Below are positions 12,543 through 19,360 of a DNA stretch of 19,360 nucleotides, piece after piece; position 1 is the first letter of the stretch; each line of letters opens with the position of its first letter. A program made the position numbers and the translations under genes. The DNA is from Clostridia bacterium (GTDB taxonomy: Bacteria > Bacillota > Clostridia > Oscillospirales > CAG-272), in assembly GCA_017382615.1 (NCBI GenBank), contig JAFNZX010000023.1, forward strand, positions 1 to 19,360, written 5' to 3'. The notes under the pieces were generated by a model. That model did no database searches. It had not been told where the DNA came from and saw only the letters and a program-made list of their open reading frames with translations.

Positions 12543-13451
12543 TTAGCCTGTCGTATCAACGTCACTCTCTCCCGCAGGGCGCAAAAACGGCTCGTCATTG
12601 CCTACAAACACAATGTATTTTCCTTCGGGATCGATATCACTCTCTGCTAAGATCTGCTCGGCAAGTGCCAGCTTTTGCGCAAAATCGCGCTCGTCACGCA
12701 CGCGCCTGAACTCTATGAGATACTTGTTCTCCAGGGTGATCTTGACGTCAAACCTTTCGCGCAGATCCACTGCCGTCAGCCTCTCTGCCACGCTTGACTG
12801 CTCCAGCCACCCAAGAAACTCCGAAATATAAGCAAAGTCCTGCTCGGTCTTGGCGTTTTCCCCCGTCTCGTCCTCACGCGTAAATTGCAGCATACTGTTT
12901 CTTCCGGGCTTGGTCTGATCCAGTACGGGAGCAGGCAAGGCAATTTTCGTCAGTCCCTGCGCAGCAAATGCCTCCGCATCTCTTGCAGCGTCCACAACGC
13001 GCAAATCGGGTCCTACCGCCAGCCAGCCCGTATGCGATTTGCCGCCAATGAGCGTATCGTAATGAAAATAATACAAAGGCGTCTGCTCCTTGACGCTGAC
13101 GCGCAGCGTGCTCGGAAAGACATAGCTGACCTCTGCGCTCTCCAAATACAAAAGCTTGTCCAACAGCCGTTGCTCAGCACGACGCGGCAAAATGCGCAGC
13201 ACAGGCGTCCAGCCTGCAGTGTCCAATGCCTCCAACAGCTGCTGCTCTGTATAATGCGACCCGTTGTCCACGATTTCCACGTCTGTGACAGGAAACAGCG
13301 AAATGGTCAAAAGCAACAAAGCAAGCACGCCCAGCACGCAACCAATGATTGCCGTGCGCTTGATCAGGGCTGCTTTCTCCGCGGGGGAATAATTCCTGCG
13401 CGGTATGCGCTCAAGCAGCGCGTCACGCAGAGCCTGCAGCTGCTCCTTCAT
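12543..13451 (-). CDS. ftsQ: Cell division protein FtsQ/DivIB
   Basis: 302 aa. Bitopic divisome protein that regulates septal wall synthesis with FtsL and FtsB. The short basic cytoplasmic N-terminus (1-32) is followed by one membrane helix at about 33-53 (IIGCVLGVLALLLLTISLF). A POTRA domain (about 54-122: VTDVEIVDNGSHYTEQQLLEALD ... VSVKEQTP) and the extracytoplasmic beta domain follow. The C-terminal tail is long and acidic. The stretch with DETGENAKTEQ suggests a flexible loop. The ATG overlaps the murG stop by 4 bp (ATGA), so the two are coupled. The call rests on position, topology and the POTRA fold rather than a catalytic motif, as sequence conservation in this family is low. Confidence 0.88.
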   Translation of the reverse strand: MKEQLQALRDALLERIPRRNYSPAEKAALIKRTAIIGCVLGVLALLLLTISLFPVTDVEIVDNGSHYTEQQLLEALDTAGWTPVLRILPRRAEQRLLDKLLYLESAEVSYVFPSTLRVSVKEQTPLYYFHYDTLIGGKSHTGWLAVGPDLRVVDAARDAEAFAAQGLTKIALPAPVLDQTKPGRNSMLQFTREDETGENAKTEQDFAYISEFLGWLEQSSVAERLTAVDLRERFDVKITLENKYLIEFRRVRDERDFAQKLALAEQILAESDIDPEGKYIVFVGNDEPFLRPAGESDVDTTG

Positions 13452-14587
13452 ATCTTCCTCCCCTTGGAGGAGAGCAGCTTTTCAACCTCCGCCAACACCA
13501 GATCGTTTGCGTCCGCCCGGGCAAAGCCCGCGATCTTAGCGCGCATATCGGCTCTTTTCTTGGCGTCACCAAGCAGCATTTCCACGCGCAGCTGCAAGCC
13601 ACCGCCCGCAAATTCACTCTCACGGGCATATACGGCAGCACCCGCATCGCCAAGTGCCTTGGCGTTTTTATACTGGTGATCGTTTGCCACGTTGGGGGAC
13701 GGAATCAGCACCGCCGCCTTGCGCATCAGCGCAAGCTCGGAGAGCGTCATCGCGCCCGCGCGAGAGATGACGAGGTCTGCTGCCGCCATTTGCACCGGCA
13801 TATCGTATATGTACTCCGAAACGCGCACGTTGGGCAAAGCATCCAGCCCAAGGGCATGGTATTTTTCACTGTATTCTGCGTAATAATCCCTTCCCGTTGC
13901 GGTCACAAACAATACGTCGGGATGATTTTTTGCCATACCGGAAATCATTTCAAATACGTAACGGTTAACCATCATCGCACCGCGGCTGCCGCCCACGGCA
14001 AGAACGACGTGCTTGAAATTCCCTTCTGCGCCAATGGCTTTCTTTGCCTTGCGCTCGTCATACGCCCGAAAGCCGTGCAGCAAAGGGTTGCCCACTACGC
14101 GCGTTTTTGCAGGACACGCAAAGCACTCCGCAGCCTCGGGAAAATTGACCAGAATGCGGTCCACGCGTCCACGCACCTGCATCAATGCCTTACCCGCCAG
14201 CGCGTTGGATTCGTGCACCAGCGTAGGAATCCCCATACGTGCGCCTGCTGAAAGCAGCGGCCAGCTGGCATAGCCGCCCGTACCGATAATGATATCGGGC
14301 GCAAACTCTTGGATCAGCTTTTTCGCCTGTCCTTGGGATTTGACCATCAGATACGCCGTGCGCACGTTTCCGGGATGGAATATGGGAGAGCGCATGCCGC
14401 AGATATCAATGCTGTAAAATTCACTGTAATCGGTGCGCGCCAGAAGCTCCTTTGCTTTATCCGATTTTTCCGTAGAGGCAGCAAATGCGATGTGCGCATC
14501 CGGATATTTGGCTTTGATTGTATCGGCAATAGCAATGGCAGGATTGACGTGTCCCGCCGTGCCTCCGCCCGTCATTAATACTCTCAT
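13448..14587 (-). CDS. murG: UDP-GlcNAc:lipid I N-acetylglucosaminyltransferase MurG
   Basis: 379 aa. Adds GlcNAc to lipid I to form lipid II at the cytoplasmic membrane face. Visible are the GGGTAGHVNPAIAIA loop (8-22), GTGGYASWP, HESNALAGKA, GGSRGA, ISRAGAMTLSEL and PNVANDHQYKNA, all standard MurG motifs. The start at 14587 has AAGGAG 6 nt upstream; an in-frame extension to 14650 would overlap ftsW and lacks the Rossmann start. The gene is 10 bp after the ftsW stop. It is a normal family member. Confidence 0.96.
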   Translation of the reverse strand: MRVLMTGGGTAGHVNPAIAIADTIKAKYPDAHIAFAASTEKSDKAKELLARTDYSEFYSIDICGMRSPIFHPGNVRTAYLMVKSQGQAKKLIQEFAPDIIIGTGGYASWPLLSAGARMGIPTLVHESNALAGKALMQVRGRVDRILVNFPEAAECFACPAKTRVVGNPLLHGFRAYDERKAKKAIGAEGNFKHVVLAVGGSRGAMMVNRYVFEMISGMAKNHPDVLFVTATGRDYYAEYSEKYHALGLDALPNVRVSEYIYDMPVQMAAADLVISRAGAMTLSELALMRKAAVLIPSPNVANDHQYKNAKALGDAGAAVYARESEFAGGGLQLRVEMLLGDAKKRADMRAKIAGFARADANDLVLAEVEKLLSSKGRKI

Positions 14588-14597
14588 AATACTCTCC

Positions 14598-15884
14598 TTA
14601 CTTTTTTTGATAGGAATAACGTGAAATTGACAAAATGATTCCCATCTCAAAGATCTGCAATGCGAGCGCAGTACCGCCCGACGAGAAAAAGGGCAAGGAA
14701 ATACCCGTATTGGGCATGGAATTGGTTACGACCGCAATATTCAGAATAGTCTGCAGTGCGACCTTGGTGCTCAGACCGTAAACCGTAAGTGCACAGAATT
14801 TGTCCGGCGCATTTTCCGCGATCTTGTAACCGCGCCACAACAGCAACACCACAAGACCCATGAGAATGATAACGCCCAGCATACCAAGCTCCTCGCAGAG
14901 AATGGTAAAAATAAAGTCGTTCTGCGGCTGCGAAACGTAGCCGTATTTTTGCTGGCTGTTGCCAAGTCCTCTGCCAAAAAAGCCGCCTGAGCCGATGGCG
15001 TAAAGTCCTTGCAGGGTCTGCCATGCCTCACCCAAGGGGTCAACCTTGTCAATATTGATCCAGGTATCAATTCTCTGTCTTGCATAATCCGAAAACAGCA
15101 GCACGCCGCCAACCACCGTAACGCCCGCAACGCCAATGCCTGCAAACCACTTGAGCTTTGTGCCGCCCAGATACATGACCACGATCCCCAAAACGCCCAG
15201 AATGATCAGACCCGACAAGTGCTTTTCCAGCATGACCAGTCCGCAGATGATGCCAATGATCACAACGGGACCCACAACACCGTAGGTGAAATGACCACCG
15301 AACTTTTGCACGGTATTGATCTGCTTTTGATATTTGGACATAAACAGCGCAAGGAACATAATCAACGACATTTTGGCAATCTCTGAGGGTTGAATGGTAA
15401 TAGGTCCAATGGCGATCCAGCGGTTTGCTCCGCCAAACATCGTACCCATGACCAGCACCGCCAAAAGCAGCACGACCGAGCCGCCATACGCGCAAATGGC
15501 AAAAAACTTCCAAAACCACGGACGCGCCATGAACACAAACGGTGCCGTTGCCACAACCGCCAATGCAAGATACATCAAATGCTTTTTAATAAAGTAGGTG
15601 GAGTCGTCGTGATACTGTGCTGCGTAGATCGAGCTTGCACTGTACGCCATGATCACGCCGTAAAGAATCAGCCCCAGCACGATCAGGAAAAACCATACGT
15701 CAATACCGCCGCGCGTCAGGACGCCCTTATCGGGCTCGGGATCGGGATGCAGCTTTTTTTGATAAATGGGATCCTCGGGCTCAAGCAGCGCATCCTGCTT
15801 TTGATTCACAAGATCCGTCACCTCCCCGCCCTTAACGCGCAAAGCGCGCTTAAAGCGTTCCCAATAGACCTTATATTTTTTCAC
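14598..15884 (-). CDS. ftsW: SEDS peptidoglycan polymerase FtsW
   Basis: 428 aa. SEDS-family glycosyltransferase that polymerises lipid II at the septum. About ten membrane helices from residue 62 on. Conserved GANRWIAIGPITIQPSEIAK (152-171), GSGGFFGRGLGNS (298-310), the catalytic-site Asp323 in QNDFIF, and NTGISLPFFSSGGT near the end. A charged cytoplasmic N-terminal extension of about 60 residues is longer than usual. The start is GTG at 15884, with AGGAGG 7 nt upstream. Its position between mraY and murG supports FtsW rather than RodA or SpoVE, but SpoVE, the sporulation homologue, occupies a similar locus in some Firmicutes. Confidence 0.9.
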   Translation of the reverse strand: MKKYKVYWERFKRALRVKGGEVTDLVNQKQDALLEPEDPIYQKKLHPDPEPDKGVLTRGGIDVWFFLIVLGLILYGVIMAYSASSIYAAQYHDDSTYFIKKHLMYLALAVVATAPFVFMARPWFWKFFAICAYGGSVVLLLAVLVMGTMFGGANRWIAIGPITIQPSEIAKMSLIMFLALFMSKYQKQINTVQKFGGHFTYGVVGPVVIIGIICGLVMLEKHLSGLIILGVLGIVVMYLGGTKLKWFAGIGVAGVTVVGGVLLFSDYARQRIDTWINIDKVDPLGEAWQTLQGLYAIGSGGFFGRGLGNSQQKYGYVSQPQNDFIFTILCEELGMLGVIILMGLVVLLLWRGYKIAENAPDKFCALTVYGLSTKVALQTILNIAVVTNSMPNTGISLPFFSSGGTALALQIFEMGIILSISRYSYQKK

Positions 15885-15921
15885 GACCTCACCTCCTCTT
15901 GAATTTGGTTTTGTTTATCGC

Positions 15922-16965
15922 TTAAAGCAGAACGATCAATGCCGCAACGGCACACAAAAGAGCCGTGACAAGGCAAAAAACAACCACAATCTTTTTCTCA
16001 CTCCACTTGCACTTTTCAAAATGATGATGCAAGGGTGCCATTTTAAACAGCCTCTTACCGTGCGTCAGCTTGAAATACACGATCTGCAAAAGGCTTGAAA
16101 GCATTTCCGCGACGTATACAAAGCCCGCAACAATGACAGCAACCTCCATATGCGCCATGAATGCGCAGCCCATCAGCACGCCTCCGATAAACAGCGAGCC
16201 CGTATCTCCCATGAACACGCGTGCAGGATGGTGATTGAAGAGCAGGAATGCACATACGGCACCAAACAGTGCTGCACTGACCACGCCCATGCTGCCCTGC
16301 TCGGTCAGCACAGCCATCACGCAAAGAAACAGCGATACGACTGCGGTAATGCTTGAAGCAAGACCGTCAATGCCATCGGTCAGATTGGTTGCGTTGACAA
16401 ATCCTGCGATGACGACGATATAGATGGGATAGGCAAGCCAGCCAAGCTGAACGGTCAAGTGCGTAAACGGGATTGCAACGTCGGTGTGCAGATTTCCCGT
16501 AATCGCCATCATGGCAACGTAAGCTGCGGCAAACACCAGCTGCAAAAGCAGCTTTTGCCATGCGGTCAAGCCTTGGTTCTGCTTTTTGAGCAGCTTACAA
16601 TAATCATCGATAAAGCCGATGACTGCGTTCGCTACACCCAGCAGCAGCGCAAGCGCAAGCGGAATCAACGCCTTGGACTGCGCAGCCCCCGCCTTGATCA
16701 GAAACAGCACGGAAAACACTGCCAGCACCAGCAAAAACGGTGGAACAAAGCCAATACCGCCCATGGTGGGCACGCCCTGCTTGTTCATGTGCCAAACGGG
16801 ACCCAGCTCATAAATGCTTTGCCCGATCTTTTTGGCACGCAATACAGGAATCAAAAAATACAGCGCAATCGTGCTGAGCATAAATACCGCAAACGCCGCA
16901 ATCAACGCCTCGGTAGCGATGGCTTCTTTTGTACCTACGTGCAATCCAAAATATTGTAAAAGCAT
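15922..16965 (-). CDS. mraY: Phospho-N-acetylmuramoyl-pentapeptide transferase MraY
   Basis: 347 aa. Transfers phospho-MurNAc-pentapeptide to undecaprenyl phosphate to make lipid I. Polytopic, about ten helices. Visible are VPTMGG, the DDYCK motif (D120, D121), NATNLTDGIDG (191-201), GDTGSLFIGG and MAPLHHHFE. I start at the ATG at 16965, which has AGAGG upstream, rather than at the GTG at 16986 that overlaps murF and lacks a ribosome binding site. It begins 13 bp after murF. murD, normally next, is absent: only 37 bp separate it from ftsW. Confidence 0.96.
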   Translation of the reverse strand: MLLQYFGLHVGTKEAIATEALIAAFAVFMLSTIALYFLIPVLRAKKIGQSIYELGPVWHMNKQGVPTMGGIGFVPPFLLVLAVFSVLFLIKAGAAQSKALIPLALALLLGVANAVIGFIDDYCKLLKKQNQGLTAWQKLLLQLVFAAAYVAMMAITGNLHTDVAIPFTHLTVQLGWLAYPIYIVVIAGFVNATNLTDGIDGLASSITAVVSLFLCVMAVLTEQGSMGVVSAALFGAVCAFLLFNHHPARVFMGDTGSLFIGGVLMGCAFMAHMEVAVIVAGFVYVAEMLSSLLQIVYFKLTHGKRLFKMAPLHHHFEKCKWSEKKIVVVFCLVTALLCAVAALIVLL

Positions 16966-16978
16966 TTTCCCGTCCTCT

Positions 16979-18409
16979 TTATTCACTCAATTGTTGTTTT
17001 ACTGCGTTGTAAACCTCTTCCAAGCGCACACCGCGGCTGGCTTTGATCAACAGCGCGTCGCCTTCACCAAGTAATGCGCAAAGCTTTTTTGCTGCTTGCT
17101 CCTTGGCGTCCGCACCCGTATAAGCATAGACCTCACAGCCACTCTCCAAAGCCCCCTGCGCCATGTGTGCGCCAAGCTCTCCTACCGTGACTAAAACGTC
17201 TATTACGCCCGCTGCATGCACGCCCGTTGCGCGGTGCAGCTCGTTTGTCTGCGTGCCAAGCTCCAGCATATCGCCAAGCACGGCAATTCTGCGACCCTTG
17301 ACGGGCATATTGGATAATGCCTGTAATGCCGCGCGAACCGACTCGGGGCTGGCATTGTAGCAATCGCAAAGCAGCGTTACGCCTCCTGCCTTGTCGATCT
17401 GCTGACGCATGGGCATGCCACGGTATTCCAAAATACCTGCCCGGATACTCTTTTCGGAAAGCCCAAAGATCTTACCCGTCACCGCAGCATACATAGCAGC
17501 CATGACCATATGCCTGCCAAGCGCAGGCACGCACACGTCGGGCCATACGTGCTCACCGTAGCGGATATCAAAAACCGTGCATCCGTCGTCCGTGTATCGG
17601 ATATGCTCTGCGCGGCAATCCGCTGCAGGGTGATCAATGCCAATATAGATCGTATGTCTGCCATGACTTTTTTGCCCTGCAAGCAGCGGCTCGTCGGCAT
17701 TGAGCAGCAAATATCCGCCCGTGCGCAAGCCGTCCGCCACCTCAAGCTTGGCTGCGGCAATGTTCTCGCGCGTACCCAGATATTCCAGATGCGAGCTGCC
17801 TACGTTGGTGATCATGGCAACCGAGGGACGCGCGGTGCGGCTCATGCGCGAGATCTCGCCACGAGCACTCATGCCCATCTCCAGTACGGCAGCGCGATGA
17901 TGCGCCCCTGCCGACATCAGCGACATGGGCATGCCGATCTCACTGTTGAAATTTCCTTGCGCCGCATACAGATTCAACTCCTGACGCAGCACCGACGCCA
18001 CCATTTCCTTGGTTGTGGTCTTACCCACGCTACCGGTTACGGCAATCGTTCTCATCGGGTCTCTGTCCCCGAATTTTTCAATTCTGTAGCTTTTGGCAAG
18101 CTGACAAAAGGCAGCAACGCTTTGCTCCACCACAACGGCACCCACGTGCTTGGCGCAAATGTCCTGCGGCACGTATTCGCACAGAATGCATCTGCACCCT
18201 GCCTCGATCACCTGCCCGATATAATCGTGTCCGTCCACGCGTTCACCGCGAATGGCAACGAACATGGTATTCTGATCCGCTTCTCTGGAGTCGGTGCAGA
18301 TATATGAAAACTCCACGCCTGCACATCCCGTAAAATCATACAGCTCCCCACCGCAATACGCAGCTGCCTGCGCCAAGGTCATGGGCTGCATGCCAAGCTT
18401 GATCTTCAT
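16979..18409 (-). CDS. murF: UDP-MurNAc-tripeptide--D-alanyl-D-alanine ligase MurF
   Basis: 476 aa. ATP-dependent cytoplasmic ligase that adds D-Ala-D-Ala to give UDP-MurNAc-pentapeptide. Visible are TDSRE (39-43), the P-loop TGSVGKTTTKE (125-135), NFNSEIGMP, EMGMSARGEI, TNVGSSHLE and the C-terminal domain with CYNASPESVRAAL and LGDMLELG. AAGGAG lies upstream of the ATG, 34 bp after murE. Length and motifs are typical. Confidence 0.96.
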   Translation of the reverse strand: MKIKLGMQPMTLAQAAAYCGGELYDFTGCAGVEFSYICTDSREADQNTMFVAIRGERVDGHDYIGQVIEAGCRCILCEYVPQDICAKHVGAVVVEQSVAAFCQLAKSYRIEKFGDRDPMRTIAVTGSVGKTTTKEMVASVLRQELNLYAAQGNFNSEIGMPMSLMSAGAHHRAAVLEMGMSARGEISRMSRTARPSVAMITNVGSSHLEYLGTRENIAAAKLEVADGLRTGGYLLLNADEPLLAGQKSHGRHTIYIGIDHPAADCRAEHIRYTDDGCTVFDIRYGEHVWPDVCVPALGRHMVMAAMYAAVTGKIFGLSEKSIRAGILEYRGMPMRQQIDKAGGVTLLCDCYNASPESVRAALQALSNMPVKGRRIAVLGDMLELGTQTNELHRATGVHAAGVIDVLVTVGELGAHMAQGALESGCEVYAYTGADAKEQAAKKLCALLGEGDALLIKASRGVRLEEVYNAVKQQLSE

Positions 18410-18443
18410 ATTCTATCACTCTCCTTATCCGTTTCATTTTTTA

Positions 18444-19360
18444 TTACGTATGCCAATAATCCTCTATCGCCTCTCGGACGATGGCGCGTTCGTCAAAATC
18501 ATGCCTGCCGCCCTGATCGATCTCATAAGCCTCATGCCCCTTGCCCGCAAGCAGGATGACGTCGCCTGCCCTTGCGTGCTCAATGACGTGTCTGATCGCG
18601 CTGCGTCTGTCGCGCATGACGCGATAATGTGCACGTCTGTCCACACCGCGCACGATATCCGCCAGAATGTGGTCCAACGGCTCTGTGCGGCTGTTATCCG
18701 CCGTGATTACAAAATAATCCGCCATGCGTGAGGCAATTGCCCCCATCTGCGCACGTTTTCCCTGATCTCTGTCCCCTCCACAGCCAAACACGAGCACTAC
18801 GCGCTGCGCGCGCATTTGGACGCGCCTTGCAGCCATCAGCAGGTTTTCCAAAGCATCGGGGGTATGTGCGTAGTCAACGATAACCGAAAACGGCACGTCT
18901 GCACCAAGCGCAATGCGCTCCATTCTGCCCGGAACGGGCTGCATAAGTGCCATACCGTCACGAATGCTTTGCGCACGCACACCCAGCATCAGCGCGACAG
19001 CCGCCGCCGACAACGTATTACTCACCGAAAACTGTCCTCCCATAGGACATACGATCCGTAAGCAGGCGTTTGCCGAGGTCAGCCTATATCTGATCTGTGC
19101 AGCAGAGACCGTGATCTCATCGGCATAAAAATCCGCACCCTTTTTGGTTGACGAGCACGTCAGTGCCGCATCCTTTGCCTGCTCCTGCAGCGAAGCCACG
19201 CGCGTGTCATCCGCATTGAGCAGCACGTGCTCACACTGCGCAAGCAGTTTTTTCTTGGCAGCAAAGTATTCCGCCATGCTGCCGTGAAAATCCAGATGAT
19301 CCCGCGTGAGATTGGTGTATATCCCCCATGCAAACCGCAAAGGGGCACACCGCTCTTGCA
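18444..19360 (-). CDS. murE: UDP-MurNAc-L-alanyl-D-glutamate--2,6-diaminopimelate ligase MurE (5' end outside window)
   Basis: Central and C-terminal part of canonical MurE. The frame stays open to the right edge (a TTG at 19340 is internal, reading PLRFAWGIYTNLTRDH). Visible are NLTRDHLDFHG, the carbamylated-Lys region EYFAAKKKLL, GRMERI, DYAHTPD, CGGDRDQGKR, ADNSRTEPLDHI and GKGHEAYE. The selectivity loop keeps the Arg that recognises meso-diaminopimelate, although the usual DNPR is DNSR. It is the first visible gene of the dcw cluster and indicates an ordinary diaminopimelate-type peptidoglycan. Confidence 0.95.
   Translation of the reverse strand, partial: QERCAPLRFAWGIYTNLTRDHLDFHGSMAEYFAAKKKLLAQCEHVLLNADDTRVASLQEQAKDAALTCSSTKKGADFYADEITVSAAQIRYRLTSANACLRIVCPMGGQFSVSNTLSAAAVALMLGVRAQSIRDGMALMQPVPGRMERIALGADVPFSVIVDYAHTPDALENLLMAARRVQMRAQRVVLVFGCGGDRDQGKRAQMGAIASRMADYFVITADNSRTEPLDHILADIVRGVDRRAHYRVMRDRRSAIRHVIEHARAGDVILLAGKGHEAYEIDQGGRHDFDERAIVREAIEDYWHT

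Noticed and set aside
14588..14650. Upstream start giving a 400-aa MurG
   Set aside because: Overlaps ftsW; the GGGTAGH loop should be near the N-terminus and AAGGAG precedes 14587.
16966..16986. GTG start for MraY overlapping murF
   Set aside because: No ribosome binding site before the GTG; AGAGG precedes the ATG at 16965.
1..19360. tRNA, rRNA or known riboswitch
   Set aside because: No cloverleaf, T-loop or recognisable aptamer pattern seen in any intergenic stretch.

Overview
The window looks like a chromosomal segment of a Clostridia-class bacterium (Bacillota), probably an anaerobe of the Oscillospiraceae/Ruminococcaceae type. Three things suggest this: the ispH gene fused to ribosomal protein S1, the gene order RpiR regulator / HI0933-type flavoprotein / cmk / plsC / ispH-rpsA, and strong GGAGG-type ribosome binding sites with sigma-A promoters. 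Taxonomy is an inference from content; there is no rRNA or tRNA in the window. Most genes lie on the minus strand.

Region 1 (1-5410, minus) is one compact transcription unit, read from right to left. A near-consensus promoter (TTGACA, 17 bp, TATAAT) drives a MurR/RpiR-type SIS-domain regulator. A flavoprotein, cytidylate kinase, a 1-acyl-glycerol-3-phosphate acyltransferase and the IspH-S1 fusion follow, with 4-bp overlaps or tiny gaps. The S1 half runs off the left edge and carries its own perfectly placed internal ribosome binding site.

Region 2 (5411-8156) is accessory. It holds a membrane-anchored XRE regulator, a RimJ/RimL-like GNAT acetyltransferase, and repeat-rich non-coding DNA. The repeats include a 110-bp MITE-like element whose inverted ends differ only by a compensatory base pair, several related GC-rich palindromes ending in CCCCTAC, and a larger inverted arrangement of hairpin repeats.

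Region 3 (8157-11140, plus) is a three-gene operon with its own strong promoter and a bidirectional terminator. It encodes a 129-aa stand-alone domain resembling the N-terminal (pre-ATP-grasp) part of carboxylate-amine ligases, a complete MurE paralogue with a non-canonical amino-acid selectivity loop, and a cytoplasmic SGNH/GDSL esterase with an N-terminal GxDLY domain. This is the best candidate for an undescribed cell-envelope or peptide-conjugation system.

Region 4 (11152-19360, minus) is the division and cell-wall (dcw) cluster: murE (cut by the right edge), murF, mraY, ftsW, murG, ftsQ/divIB, a terminator, then ftsZ from its own promoter. murD, murC, murB and ftsA are absent from their usual places. 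The canonical murE keeps the Arg of the diaminopimelate motif, whereas the plus-strand paralogue does not, so the organism seems to have two Mur ligases of different specificity only about 8.4 kb apart.
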